DNA of 64,000 nt from DYJK01 sp040755055 (GCA_040755055.1 JBFMBS010000010.1:54469-118468), one strand, 5' to 3'; counted from the first letter of the stretch, positions 9,892-18,721 are shown. Notes: a model not told the origin generated them from the letters alone. Numbers and translations: made by a program.

Positions 9892-11514
9892 TTATATAAA
9901 TAATGACCATAAACTTAACGTTAATATCAGTATTACTCCCGAAAGAAGAATATTGAATTTTACTTTCGACATTCCGAGAGCGCCTTTCTGCAAACTTTCC
10001 CCGGCTGTATAGCCGTTAAAAACTAAATTTAAATTCTTACCATACAACTCATTACCCAGGTGAAATAAATAGCTAAGAGTTAATAACAGTATTGATGAGC
10101 CGAGAAATAGAAAAATTGTAAAGTGTAAATAATTTATCTGCGAATAAGCTATCAACAATGGATTCGTTATCATGTCTGATTTCATAAGCAGTTCAAGTAC
10201 AAATCTTGACACACCAAAAAACTCTCCCACGATCAATGTTACCAAAACACTTTTTGCATTTATCTTTTTTAATGTAAGACCAAATAAAAATACGGCAGAA
10301 ATCGGCGCGCTTATAAAAGCTTGTGTACTTTGTAAGAAAATATAAATCTGTGAATTAATAATTTTAACAAACGGGATAAGAAGAAGAACAAGGACAACAA
10401 TCGTTATAGTTGCCATTCTGCCTACAAGTACAAGTGTTCTTTCGGATGCATCGGGATGTTTTGGTTTGTAGAAATCCAGAGTATATAATGCGGAGATGCT
10501 GTTAAACGCACCGGATAAGGAAGACATCATTGCAGCAAGAAAACCCGATAGAACAAATCCTTTTATTCCGACCGGTAAAATGTTGCTCGCTATCAAAACC
10601 GGGTAAGCATCGTCTCCTTTAATTTCGGGGAATAACGCAAGGGCAATCAACCCGGGAAGTACTAAAATAAATAGAGGGAAAATTTTTAGGAATGCGGTAA
10701 AGATAGTTCCGCTCCTGGCATCATTAACACTTTTTGCACCGAGAATTCTCTGTGCCATGTAATGATCTGCACACCAATACCAGAATGCAATTATCGGCGC
10801 GCCGAAAATAATTCCCGTCCATGGAAAATCGGGATCGTCCATTCCTTTAAACATTTGAAAATGTTCCGCCGGAAGTTTTGCCGCCAATCCGCTGAATCCT
10901 CCTACTTCATTTAATCCAAACAATGTTAACACAAGCCCCGCTAAGAATAACATTATACCTTGAAATACCTGGGTACGAACAACTGCTGAGAATCCGCCGA
11001 CTAATGTGTAAATGCCAGTCAAGAGAACTATTGCAACTGCTGAAGTGAAAATGCTCCAACCAAAAATTTTATTCAGCAAAATTCCGCCGGCAAAAAGCGT
11101 AACTAAAATTTTTGTGATTACATACGTAAAAATTGAAAGCCCCGAAAAGAATTTTCTGCTTTTCTCGTCGAATCGTTTTTCCAAAAACTCGGGAGTTGTA
11201 AATACACCGGCTTTTTTATATATGGGTGCAATAAACCAGCCGAGTATTATCAAAAGAAAAATGGCTATCAATTCAAATTGTGCAACAGCTAAACCACGCG
11301 AAGCACCCGATCCGGCTAATCCTATAAAGTGTTCGCTTGAAATGTTTGTTGCAAACAAGGACATACCTACAGCAAACCATCCTAAATTTCGTCCGGCTAA
11401 AAAATACTCCGTTGTGTTTGTATCCCTATTCCGGAGATATAGTCCAATTCCTATAACGGCTGCAAGATAAATCAAAATTACGAGACTGTCGTATAGACTA
11501 ATAGGATCGTTCAT
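9892..11514 (-). CDS. SSS-family sodium/solute (sugar-type) symporter
   Basis: A 540-residue inner membrane protein with about 14 hydrophobic segments. Family marks seen are NTTEYFLAGRNLGW (residues 33-46), NISSEHFIGLAGSGA, and TLVGGFSAVVRTQVFQG, all typical of the SGLT-like branch of the sodium:solute symporter family. It would import a sugar or similar solute with Na+. It sits between the secreted GH2 enzyme and the CBM9-like protein, which fits uptake of the product of extracellular hydrolysis. Upstream (11515-11640) lie palindromes and a LacI-like site, so it probably has its own promoter. Exact substrate cannot be read. Confidence 0.88.
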   Translation of the reverse strand: MNDPISLYDSLVILIYLAAVIGIGLYLRNRDTNTTEYFLAGRNLGWFAVGMSLFATNISSEHFIGLAGSGASRGLAVAQFELIAIFLLIILGWFIAPIYKKAGVFTTPEFLEKRFDEKSRKFFSGLSIFTYVITKILVTLFAGGILLNKIFGWSIFTSAVAIVLLTGIYTLVGGFSAVVRTQVFQGIMLFLAGLVLTLFGLNEVGGFSGLAAKLPAEHFQMFKGMDDPDFPWTGIIFGAPIIAFWYWCADHYMAQRILGAKSVNDARSGTIFTAFLKIFPLFILVLPGLIALALFPEIKGDDAYPVLIASNILPVGIKGFVLSGFLAAMMSSLSGAFNSISALYTLDFYKPKHPDASERTLVLVGRMATITIVVLVLLLIPFVKIINSQIYIFLQSTQAFISAPISAVFLFGLTLKKINAKSVLVTLIVGEFFGVSRFVLELLMKSDMITNPLLIAYSQINYLHFTIFLFLGSSILLLTLSYLFHLGNELYGKNLNLVFNGYTAGESLQKGALGMSKVKFNILLSGVILILTLSLWSLFI

Positions 11515-11527
11515 AGATTAAATCAAA

Positions 11528-11535
11528 CAAAAATA
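11528..11535 (-). promoter_or_regulatory. candidate Bacteroidota -7 box before the SSS symporter
   Basis: Minus-strand TATTTTTG matches TAnnTTTG 13 bases before the ATG. No TTG at the right -33 distance was found and the resulting leader would be very short, so this is weak. Confidence 0.25.
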
Positions 11536-11588
11536 GTACCGCTGTTACGTTATGAATTCTATTAAAAATCGAAGGTTTAAAATTTCAT

Positions 11589-11602
11589 TGTAACCGTTTA
11601 CT
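11589..11602. promoter_or_regulatory. LacI-family-like operator candidate upstream of the symporter
   Basis: TGTAACCGTTTACT is centred on CG and matches the LacI-type pattern TGTAANCGNTTACA in 4 of 6 symmetric positions. Related half-sites TGTAAACGCA (7090-7099) and TGTAAGCGCA (14117-14126) lie upstream of the TonB receptor and of the GH2 gene. A shared sugar repressor is inferred; no LacI gene is in the window. Confidence 0.35.
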
Positions 11603-11640
11603 TATTAAAATAATAAGTCCTTTGTTATCAAATTAATAAG
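11601..11640. repeat. paired 17-bp palindromes upstream of the symporter
   Basis: CTTATTAAAATAATAAG (11601-11617) is a perfect 7+3+7 palindrome; GTTATCAAATTAATAAG (11624-11640) is a near copy directly beside it and abuts the GH2 stop. The same unit GTTATTAAATTAATAAC occurs perfectly upstream of GH2 at 14221-14237. Likely protein-binding sites; they could equally be weak terminator-like hairpins after GH2. Confidence 0.45.
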
Positions 11641-14085
11641 CTACTTTATCAGCAACATTTTCTTCGTCTCGTTAAACACCGAACGGAGTGAAGAATCTTT
11701 TACTCTGAGCGTATAAAAATATACGCCAGAGGCGTATCCGCCTTTGGCGGAAACTCCGCTCGGTAGAGACTCGCCGCGGCGAGTCTTTACATTAAATTGT
11801 ACAGAATATTTTCCCGGTAATTGGTATTCATTCACCAATGTTGCGACTTCTCTACCAAGAATATCATACACAACTAACTTTACATGTTGTAAAGACGCGC
11901 CATGGCGCGTCTCTACGATGGGAATTGTATACTCAATCGTTGTTGATGGATTAAAAGGATTCGGATAATTCTGCCCGAGAAAAAATTTTGTTGGGATTAT
12001 TTCTTTCTTATCATCTTCAACATCGGTATAAACACCTTCCTGGCTGAAATACGGTAAGTACGCAACCTTTAATTTGTTCACCACCGGTTTGGCAGTTTGC
12101 CTATCCATTGTATGGAGACCCATCGTTTGGTAGCCGCCGTCATTCCTGAATTGATACCAATCAAAAACGCACCACCATGTAGAAGCCATAAGTCCGCCGC
12201 CAAAAGATTCGTTAAGCGTACCATTTGGATTTAGTGCGGCAAAAAGTTTAAATGCATTGAAGGTGTTGTCAAAAATATAATTTTGATCATCATAACTTGT
12301 TCCGCCTTCACCGCTCCAATAACCGAACTCGGTATCAAGTGCCGGTTTGTTCGGATAATTAGTTCTTACCTTTCCTAAAAAGTCATAGGTGCCCACAAAG
12401 GTATCGGACTTTCTAGTTTTGCCTTGATATGGATGAAATACTCCAAAGTACATCGTCCACCCGGCAACATCTAATGCTGCTTGTGAAGCATCGTCCGGTC
12501 CCGGTCTATCCGCAGCGGCAGATTGCGTAATCATTCTGCCGTCGTAATAATTTTCTCTTTGATCGTTAACTATATTCTGGTTGTAGATTGCCCGATTCTC
12601 AACATCCAAACATTCGTTTGAAGTACTCCACAAAATTATTGATGGTCTGTTATAATCTTTAAATACCATCTCGCGGAACATCTGGTATGTAATTCTTCTC
12701 TGCTCCTGGTGCTGCCATGCATCGGGTGTATCAAACCAAAATACCGGGATTTCTTCCATGATCGTTAAACCGATTCGATCGGCAATTAAGTATGTATAAA
12801 GATTGTTTGGATAATGCGCGGTTCGCAGAAAATTTACATTCAGACTTTTTACTTGAACAAGGTCGGAATAAATAATGTTTTTAGGAACTGCCCTTCCATA
12901 ATCAGGATGTTCTTCATGGCGTGCCGCACCGGTTAAAAATACAATCCGGCTGTTGAGTATAAATTTATTCCCCTTTGTGCCGACTGTACGAATACCAAAT
13001 TGGGTGTAATACTCATCGATAATATTACTGCCTTCCGTTAAAGTAACTTTCATTACATAAAGATTCGGATTCTTCGGTGACCATATATTGGGATTCGGAA
13101 TTTGAAGATTCGTCTGCCAAACGGAAACATCATTTGCGGGAATTGTGATGCTGTTCTGCGCTATACCAACCAACGAAACTTCATTGCCTATTAAATCACT
13201 CGCATACTCGGATTGAATGTTATTCTCGTTTACATCTGCTTCATACACACTTATATTTGCAATAACATCCGACGAAGTACCTTTCCTATTATTAATAATC
13301 ACCATGGTTTCAATATTGCCGTCCAGATCCTTCGGGACGATGTTAGCTCTAACCACATTTACCGGGTCGCTTATCTCCAAATAAATATCATGATAGACTC
13401 CATCATAGTTAAACCAGTCCGGTGTGTTGTACGGAACGATGAACTTATTCGAATTCCACCTGATATTATGAACACGGATAACAACAGTATTGCTGCTTCC
13501 GTAATTCAAATACGGAGAAACATCAAATGCAAATGGTGTGTGTCCGCCTTCGTGGTAACCGAGATAATGATCGTTTATCCAAACATCGGTTACATAATTT
13601 GCGGCGTAGAAGATTAGTTTAACATATTTACCGGAGTTAGCGGCATCAACCTGGAAAGTTTTTCTATACCAGACAGCATCGTAATCAAAAGAAATGGTGG
13701 GTGCAGTAGGCCATGGATGCAGATCATTTTCTACACCGGGTAAGGTTTTATCTTCCCAACCGGAATCATCGTAGCTTGCAAGATGTCTGTTTGCCGCTTC
13801 ACTTTCCAGGACTGCAATACCGGCTGCATCACGTTTCATCAAAGAAATTTGATCGCTCGCATCGAACCGCTGCTTCTTCCACGTTCCGGCAAGATCGATT
13901 ATTGTTCTTTGCTTCTCGAACGAAGGTAACGGAATTCCATTTTGAAAAGGAATCTTAACACCGCTATTATCTTGGAGCGATAGTGTTGCCTCCAGAGTTG
14001 CTGATGTTGCACTCTGAGCATATAATTTATCGTGTATGACTAACGCTATTGTTATCAGGATAAAAAATTTTAAGGCAAATTTCAT
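11641..14085 (-). CDS. secreted GH2-family glycoside hydrolase with T9SS sorting domain
   Basis: An 814-residue secreted enzyme, signal peptide ending at LYAQ. The order is GH2 sugar-binding jelly roll (about 60-240), immunoglobulin-like domain (about 245-365), and TIM barrel (about 370-680). The acid/base Glu is E491 in WSTSNE and the nucleophile Glu is E586 in LDTEFG, both present. GH2 enzymes are exo-acting beta-galactosidases, beta-glucuronidases or beta-mannosidases; which one cannot be read. Residues 702-814 are a type A sorting domain (LGQNYPNPFNPST, YDILGREVATLV), but it carries two in-frame insertions, about residues 724-733 and 766-784, encoded by palindromic DNA elements. Neighbours are the symporter and a sigma-54 regulatory operon; a sigma-54 promoter candidate lies 39-53 bases upstream. 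Confidence 0.88.
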   Translation of the reverse strand: MKFALKFFILITIALVIHDKLYAQSATSATLEATLSLQDNSGVKIPFQNGIPLPSFEKQRTIIDLAGTWKKQRFDASDQISLMKRDAAGIAVLESEAANRHLASYDDSGWEDKTLPGVENDLHPWPTAPTISFDYDAVWYRKTFQVDAANSGKYVKLIFYAANYVTDVWINDHYLGYHEGGHTPFAFDVSPYLNYGSSNTVVIRVHNIRWNSNKFIVPYNTPDWFNYDGVYHDIYLEISDPVNVVRANIVPKDLDGNIETMVIINNRKGTSSDVIANISVYEADVNENNIQSEYASDLIGNEVSLVGIAQNSITIPANDVSVWQTNLQIPNPNIWSPKNPNLYVMKVTLTEGSNIIDEYYTQFGIRTVGTKGNKFILNSRIVFLTGAARHEEHPDYGRAVPKNIIYSDLVQVKSLNVNFLRTAHYPNNLYTYLIADRIGLTIMEEIPVFWFDTPDAWQHQEQRRITYQMFREMVFKDYNRPSIILWSTSNECLDVENRAIYNQNIVNDQRENYYDGRMITQSAAADRPGPDDASQAALDVAGWTMYFGVFHPYQGKTRKSDTFVGTYDFLGKVRTNYPNKPALDTEFGYWSGEGGTSYDDQNYIFDNTFNAFKLFAALNPNGTLNESFGGGLMASTWWCVFDWYQFRNDGGYQTMGLHTMDRQTAKPVVNKLKVAYLPYFSQEGVYTDVEDDKKEIIPTKFFLGQNYPNPFNPSTTIEYTIPIVETRHGASLQHVKLVVYDILGREVATLVNEYQLPGKYSVQFNVKTRRGESLPSGVSAKGGYASGVYFYTLRVKDSSLRSVFNETKKMLLIK
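11721..11751. repeat. tandem short hairpins inside the GH2 sorting domain
   Basis: ATACGCC-AGA-GGCGTAT (11721-11737) is followed with one shared base by TCCGCC-TTT-GGCGGA (11737-11751). Both are perfect stems with 3-base loops. They encode the extra PSGVSAKGGYA before the usual SGVYFY motif, so they look like a mobile palindromic element inserted in frame. Confidence 0.7.
11763..11790. repeat. 28-bp palindromic element in the GH2 coding region (copy A)
   Basis: A 28-base palindrome with arms GTAGAGACTCGCC and GGCGAGTCTTTAC and one mismatch. Ends GTARAGAC/GTCTYTAC match copy B at 11889-11916. It encodes KTRRGES in the sorting domain, absent from ordinary sorting domains. Confidence 0.75.
11889..11916. 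repeat. 28-bp palindromic element in the GH2 coding region (copy B)
   Basis: A 28-base palindrome centred on CCATGG with arms GTAAAGACGCG and CGCGTCTCTAC and one mismatch at the same arm position as copy A. It encodes ETRHGASL, interrupting the usual IEYTIP...VKLVVYD strand of the sorting domain. Confidence 0.75.
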
Positions 14086-14123
14086 AATTCTCTCGATCTA
14101 TTTAGGTTGGAAAGTTTGTAAGC

Positions 14124-14138
14124 GCAAAAAAGATACCA
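14124..14138 (-). promoter_or_regulatory. sigma-54 (-24/-12) promoter candidate for GH2
   Basis: Minus-strand TGGTATCTTTTTTGC fits TGGYAYRN4-5TTGC, with exactly 10 bases between the GG and GC pairs. The expected transcript start near 14113 leaves a leader of about 28 bases before the GH2 ATG. The gene for a sigma-54 activator with intact GAFTGA lies directly upstream, which supports the call. Confidence 0.55.
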
Positions 14139-14220
14139 CACAAAAAATGGAATTTTAGTTTATAACAGTGATTTGAGTGTTTCCATAGAGACTGGTAATT
14201 ATCAAAGTAATAAGAGAGCG

Positions 14221-14237
14221 GTTATTAAATTAATAAC
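14221..14237. promoter_or_regulatory. 17-bp palindrome upstream of GH2 (possible activator site)
   Basis: GTTATTAAATTAATAAC is a perfect 7+3+7 palindrome about 85-100 bases before the sigma-54 -24 element, a usual place for an enhancer site of an NtrC-type activator. It matches the pair at 11601-11640 upstream of the symporter. Confidence 0.45.
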
Positions 14238-14308
14238 TCATTTATTGTTGCTTCTCTGGCTTGCTTAACGTTTCACTTAGCGAATTTTGCATGAAAGAAC
14301 TAATTTTC

Positions 14309-14346
14309 TCGCAAAGGCCGCAAGGACGACGCTAAGTACGCAAAGA
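14309..14346. repeat. short-period intergenic repeat (GCNAAG units)
   Basis: Four GCAAAG/GCAAGG/GCTAAG/GCAAAG units spaced 9-11 bases apart. Similar CTTTGCG...CTTAGCG intergenic repeats occur in many Bacteroidota and other genomes. No coding potential. Confidence 0.5.
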
Positions 14347-14418
14347 AATGAACACTGAAAAACTTTCGAACGTATGGTGGGGTTAATAAGTCAAAAAATT
14401 ATTCGGCGGTATAAATAT

Positions 14419-15900
14419 TTATTTCAGTCCAAGCTCTTTGCACATTCTATAATAGTTGGGCGGTGCGAGTCCAAGTTTCTTTGCCGCTTCGGAATCTGAT
14501 TCCGATTGCTGGCGTATATACTTAAAATATTTTTCGCGGAAGATTCTTTCCATTTCTTTCAATCCCATCGGCTCTTCGCCCAACTTGAAACTAACACCAT
14601 CATTCCCAAAATATTTATCGAGCTGTGAGATCTTCTTGCCCATTGCAGATTCAATCAGTTGTGCCGTGATCAGCTTCTCATCATAAAATAAAAGTCGCTG
14701 GACAAGATTCTTTAACTCGCGGACATTCCCCGGCCAGTCGTAATCTACCAGCATTTTCATCGCCTCCTCACTGAACGTAGGCGGCTCCTTACCCATATCG
14801 ATTGCATAATCATTCATAAAATAATCGGCAAGGTATATTATATCATCCTTTCTTTCTCTTAACGGCGGCATATGAATCGGCACTACATTTAATCTATAAT
14901 ATAGATCTTCCCTGAAACGTTTTTCTTTAATCTCTTCATCAAGATTTCTATTTGTGGCTGAAATAATCCTTACATCAACTTTTATTTTGTCTGTTCTTCC
15001 GAGTTTTTCAACTTCGCCATCTTGAAGAACACGCAGAAGTTTTACTTGCGATGATAACGGCAGTTCGGAAATTTCATCCAAAAAAATTGTACCGTGGTTT
15101 GCAACTTCAAAAAGCCCGGGTTTGGATTTATCGGCACCGGTGAATGCGCCTTTTTCATAACCGAATAATTCGCTTTCAATTAATTGATCCGGAATACCGC
15201 CGCAGTTAATCGGGACAAAGTTTTCATATTTACGCGGACTATTATAATGAAGATTATATGCTACGAGTTCTTTCCCCGTTCCGGAAAATCCGCTAATTAG
15301 TATCGGTACGTTGCTGCTCGAGTATTTTGAAATCTGGGCCTTCAAATTTTTTATCGAATCGGAAACGCCAACAATCTTTTTGGAGGCTAAAATATCGTCA
15401 ACGTTTCTACGCAGCTTTTGCTTTGAATATTGTTTCTCCTTTATCAGCTTTCTTCTTTCATACGCATTGAAAATACTCATTATAAAATCCGTCGGCTGGT
15501 AAATGTATTCTTCTATATCCCCGGGATACTTTGTGCAGTACCAAAACGCACCGGCTTCAATCAAACCGTGGGCAAATTCGTAATCGGTTATATTGATTGT
15601 CATTTTAGTAATTACAATTATCTGAAGCGAAGGATCAATATCTTTTATTTTTTTAACAAGCTGCTCACCCCGTAAGCCGCCGGCTATTTGAAAATCCATA
15701 ATAACTACATCGTAAAAATTTTTTTTGAGCTCCAAAAGCTCTATCGCAGATTTGCCGTCGGAAACCATTTCACAGATTTTAATGCGGTCGGCAAACGGTT
15801 TGATTGTATTTTCAACTCGCCGCGCATCAAAGTCTTCATCTTCAATAAGCAGAACTTTAACTTGTCCGTCTGTTAAACGGTTTGTATCTTCGCTCAACAT
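14419..15900 (-). CDS. NtrC-family sigma-54 response regulator
   Basis: A 493-residue regulator: receiver domain (residues 14-135, phospho-acceptor D69 in VVIMDF), a linker, an AAA+ domain with Walker A GFSGTGKE near residue 207 and the sigma-54 contact loop GAFTGA near residue 253, and a C-terminal Fis-type helix-turn-helix (SEAAKKLGLAPPNYYRMCKELGL). The receiver is somewhat divergent: the usual conserved Lys region reads CTKYPGD. It starts 12 bp after the kinase stop in a four-gene operon with a chaperone, a solute-binding protein and the kinase. It should activate sigma-54 promoters; the best local target is the GH2 promoter just downstream. Confidence 0.9.
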   Translation of the reverse strand: MLSEDTNRLTDGQVKVLLIEDEDFDARRVENTIKPFADRIKICEMVSDGKSAIELLELKKNFYDVVIMDFQIAGGLRGEQLVKKIKDIDPSLQIIVITKMTINITDYEFAHGLIEAGAFWYCTKYPGDIEEYIYQPTDFIMSIFNAYERRKLIKEKQYSKQKLRRNVDDILASKKIVGVSDSIKNLKAQISKYSSSNVPILISGFSGTGKELVAYNLHYNSPRKYENFVPINCGGIPDQLIESELFGYEKGAFTGADKSKPGLFEVANHGTIFLDEISELPLSSQVKLLRVLQDGEVEKLGRTDKIKVDVRIISATNRNLDEEIKEKRFREDLYYRLNVVPIHMPPLRERKDDIIYLADYFMNDYAIDMGKEPPTFSEEAMKMLVDYDWPGNVRELKNLVQRLLFYDEKLITAQLIESAMGKKISQLDKYFGNDGVSFKLGEEPMGLKEMERIFREKYFKYIRQQSESDSEAAKKLGLAPPNYYRMCKELGLK

Positions 15901-15912
15901 CTATTTCACCTA

Positions 15913-17391
15913 TTAATGTGGAATTATAATTGTGAACCGGCATCCGCTTCCGGGTAAATTTTCAACATCAATTTTCCAGCCGCATCTTTCTTTGGAAATT
16001 TCGTATGCAATATAACACCCGTAGCCGCCCGATTGCACACCGGTTTTTGTTGTTACATTTTCCAGGAAAAGTTTTTTAATCCCCATTTCATTTGTTTCCA
16101 GTAATTCCGGATTAACACCTTTACCGTTATCTGAAATTAAAAGTTTGGTTCGCGAATTTTCCGGGGAATATTTTGTTGAGACAGTAATCATCAAATCGTC
16201 ATCACCACCGTGATCGATGCTGTTTTGAATCAGCGGCTCAATAACTTCCCAAACAACAAATTCATTGATGTTCACCGGCGGAACTTTATCATCAAGCTCA
16301 AGTTTGATTTCAAACGCACCGGATTTTTTAGCTGTTCTATTAAATATGTGCTCAACTATAAATTTTATAACTTCATTTAAGTTAGTGTTAAACGAAGAAT
16401 TCCTAATCGTTTGGATCGGCGGATCGTACCATTTCATATCGTAAATAACACGCGAAATAAAATTGGAATATTTTGTTACCCGGTATTTAATCTCATCGAT
16501 ATTTTTAGCAGAAAGCTGGCGCAGATCATCCTTAATAAAACCCATTACCTTTTCTGCTTTATGATGAGTGTGATAAATCCGTTTTGTGAAAAGCGATTCT
16601 TTCTCGTGATCGATCTGCTGTTTTAAGCTCCGCTCATGTTCTTCAAGCAGCAGATTTTGAGTTTCGTCTCTTTCGCGGACCGTGTAAGTAGATATGTAGT
16701 ACATCGCCAGTAATCCCAATAGAAATAATGCCGAATAAATAATGGATGTCTCTTCATAGTTCGAAACAATTTCACGTTGTATAAAAGAATAATCGGGCGT
16801 GTTTTTCATATAAAGAGCGCCGATAAATTCTCCGCTCGGTACGAAAGGAACAAAGATGTGGTAGGTGTTCTTATCGCGTAAGATATTTACAATTTGTTCT
16901 TTTGTATAAAGTTCGCTTTTAACCTGATTATATAAATAGACAGCGTTGTTATGCTCTTTGTTAATCCTGATAGAATCAAATTTATGTGCAAAGATAAATT
17001 CATAAAGGTCGCGCCCGTTGTCGATTGCTCTTGTGCCGCCGCGGTCGTTAACAAGAAGACAAATATCTTCAACGTTCTGTTGAAGAATTTGCTGGTTTAG
17101 AATTATGTCGAAGAACTGAATTATTTTTCTTTTTTCCTCTTCGTTTTTCGGTTCGCGCATCATAGCGGTTTCAAGCAGAAGTTCGAGAGTTGTTGTACTG
17201 AATTCCGCTAATCTTTCTGTTGAGTGTTTTTGATACCAGTCTTGTGTGTTTTCTACAAACGAACTTAGTGATGATTTATGTATGAATGAGAGAATCAATT
17301 GGAAAATAATAAGTCCCACAAACAACACGGTTAGGTGTTTGAACTCGAAATGGTATTTCTTAAGATTTTCAAAAAGTTGATTCTTTTCCAT
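15913..17391 (-). CDS. membrane sensor histidine kinase
   Basis: A 492-residue kinase. One membrane segment at about 19-38 and another at about 216-238 enclose a periplasmic sensor of about 175 residues. A coiled linker (LLLEEHERSLKQQIDHEKES) leads to a divergent dimerisation helix with YHTHHKAEKVMGF, the likely His site. The ATPase domain has N box EVIEPLIQNSIDHGG, G1 ISDNGKGVNP and G2 GGYGCYIAYEI. The gene begins one base after the stop of the solute-binding protein and ends 12 bp before the response regulator, so all three should be made together. I infer that the sensor domain reads the state of the solute-binding protein. Confidence 0.85.
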   Translation of the reverse strand: MEKNQLFENLKKYHFEFKHLTVLFVGLIIFQLILSFIHKSSLSSFVENTQDWYQKHSTERLAEFSTTTLELLLETAMMREPKNEEEKRKIIQFFDIILNQQILQQNVEDICLLVNDRGGTRAIDNGRDLYEFIFAHKFDSIRINKEHNNAVYLYNQVKSELYTKEQIVNILRDKNTYHIFVPFVPSGEFIGALYMKNTPDYSFIQREIVSNYEETSIIYSALFLLGLLAMYYISTYTVRERDETQNLLLEEHERSLKQQIDHEKESLFTKRIYHTHHKAEKVMGFIKDDLRQLSAKNIDEIKYRVTKYSNFISRVIYDMKWYDPPIQTIRNSSFNTNLNEVIKFIVEHIFNRTAKKSGAFEIKLELDDKVPPVNINEFVVWEVIEPLIQNSIDHGGDDDLMITVSTKYSPENSRTKLLISDNGKGVNPELLETNEMGIKKLFLENVTTKTGVQSGGYGCYIAYEISKERCGWKIDVENLPGSGCRFTIIIPH

Positions 17392-17392
17392 G

Positions 17393-18721
17393 TTATTTAA
17401 TAAAAATGTCCCCTGAGTTAATAACTTGTTCTGCTTTGAGCAAAGCGTCTTCCGGGCTCATTTCGTTTTTAATTGCAAGATTCAGATAATGGGCAATAAC
17501 ATCAGAGTAGCGCGTGTACAATTCAAGATAAGGTCTCTTAACCGCGGTTTCTATTATCTTGCTGTAAAATTTTAGATCATTATATTTATTTAAATATTTT
17601 TCTTGGGAGTAAAAATTTTTCGTTATAGGAAGATAACCGCTGGCTTCAAACAAGGTAGTTTGTGCTTCCTCGCTAATTATGTACCTGATAAACTCCAGCG
17701 CTTCGGGTTTATGGTTCGAATAGTCTGAAATCATCAAGTTCCAGCCGCCTATTATACTTGCCGGCAGACTTCCCTTGAAATGCGGAAGCGCTGCCCGTTC
17801 ATAAGTATTCGGCGGTACTTTTTTTTCGAGAAATGTCTCGTACCATTTATAAAAACCGGGCCAGTTGCGCAAAAATGTTCCTTCTTCATTTAAAAAATGG
17901 AGATCACTTTCAGTCTCTTTGTACTCAACAACATTAGGAGGCGATAGCTTGTACTTATTAACAAGATCGGCTAACAGTTTGAGAGCTTTTATCGATTTAG
18001 GTGTAGTTAACACAACAGAATCACCGCGGAAGATCGATTCATTTTGCGATTCAAGCATTTCAACATAACTGCACATTAAACCTTCGTAATCATCTGCCGG
18101 GAAAACATAAAACGGTTTGTTGAATTTTTTAATCCGCTCGCCCAACTCAATAAATCTTTCCCACGTAATAAAATTATCGAGTTCATTTTTTACTTGCTGG
18201 TAATCGGGTAATTGTTTGAGTGCTGCTATGCGGTAATACATAACACTGATATCGAAATATAGGGGGATTGCTACCAACTGATTTTTATAAAAACAAGATT
18301 CGAATGCCGGGTCTATGAATTGTTCTCTCTGATTGGATGGAAAATAATTACCAAGCGGCTCAACAAATTTAGCAAATCTCGGCACCCAGATTTGATCGAC
18401 CGAAAAAACATCTATCCGTTCGTTCTTACTGCGTAAATACCTGATTAACAATTCTTTCCGTTCGTTGGTACTAAATTTTTCAAACGGAAGATCTATCGGC
18501 ACTACTTCAATTTTCCCTTTGTGAAGTTGGTTGAACTTTTCTATTACAAGTTTATGCCCGGGTGACATATTATCGGCGTAGTAGATTTTTTTAAGCGAAC
18601 TCTCCTTAATCAGCAGATAATCGCCAATCAACGACATGAATACAAATACAGTTAACACCAAAAAAGTAATGGCGGCAAGAGATAAATAAAACGTCTTTAA
18701 ATATTTTTTAAGTCCGCTCAT
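17393..18721 (-). CDS. membrane-anchored family 1 extracellular solute-binding protein
   Basis: A 442-residue protein with the fold pattern of ABC sugar-binding proteins (SBP family 1): IYYADNMSPGHKLVIEKFNQ near residue 45, VDVFSVDQIWVPRFA-like segment (IDVFSVDQIWVPRFAKF), PLYFDISVMYYR, and GGWNLMISDYSNHKPEALEF near residue 340. The N-terminus has a hydrophobic segment at about 14-36 with no lipobox and no obvious cleavage site, so it is probably a membrane anchor. No ABC permease or ATPase is nearby. Its ATG overlaps the upstream stop (ATGA), and the kinase follows at one base, which points to a sensing rather than transport role. Confidence 0.85.
   Translation of the reverse strand: MSGLKKYLKTFYLSLAAITFLVLTVFVFMSLIGDYLLIKESSLKKIYYADNMSPGHKLVIEKFNQLHKGKIEVVPIDLPFEKFSTNERKELLIRYLRSKNERIDVFSVDQIWVPRFAKFVEPLGNYFPSNQREQFIDPAFESCFYKNQLVAIPLYFDISVMYYRIAALKQLPDYQQVKNELDNFITWERFIELGERIKKFNKPFYVFPADDYEGLMCSYVEMLESQNESIFRGDSVVLTTPKSIKALKLLADLVNKYKLSPPNVVEYKETESDLHFLNEEGTFLRNWPGFYKWYETFLEKKVPPNTYERAALPHFKGSLPASIIGGWNLMISDYSNHKPEALEFIRYIISEEAQTTLFEASGYLPITKNFYSQEKYLNKYNDLKFYSKIIETAVKRPYLELYTRYSDVIAHYLNLAIKNEMSPEDALLKAEQVINSGDIFIK

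Larger units (their letters stand above)
14086..14418. other. 333-bp intergenic region upstream of GH2
   Basis: No gene seen. From the GH2 side it holds the sigma-54 promoter candidate (14124-14138), a TGTAAGCGCA half-site overlapping it (14117-14126), the palindrome at 14221-14237, and the GCNAAG-type repeat at 14309-14346. The part next to the response regulator stop (14347-14418) shows no clear terminator. Confidence 0.6.

Noticed and set aside
11012..11470. 152-codon open frame on the plus strand inside the symporter gene
   Set aside because: Antisense shadow of the symporter; sequence has no protein-like features.
11526..11541. A sigma-54 promoter before the SSS symporter (GG-N10-GT)
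   Set aside because: The -12 element has GT in place of GC and the transcript start would fall on the ATG.
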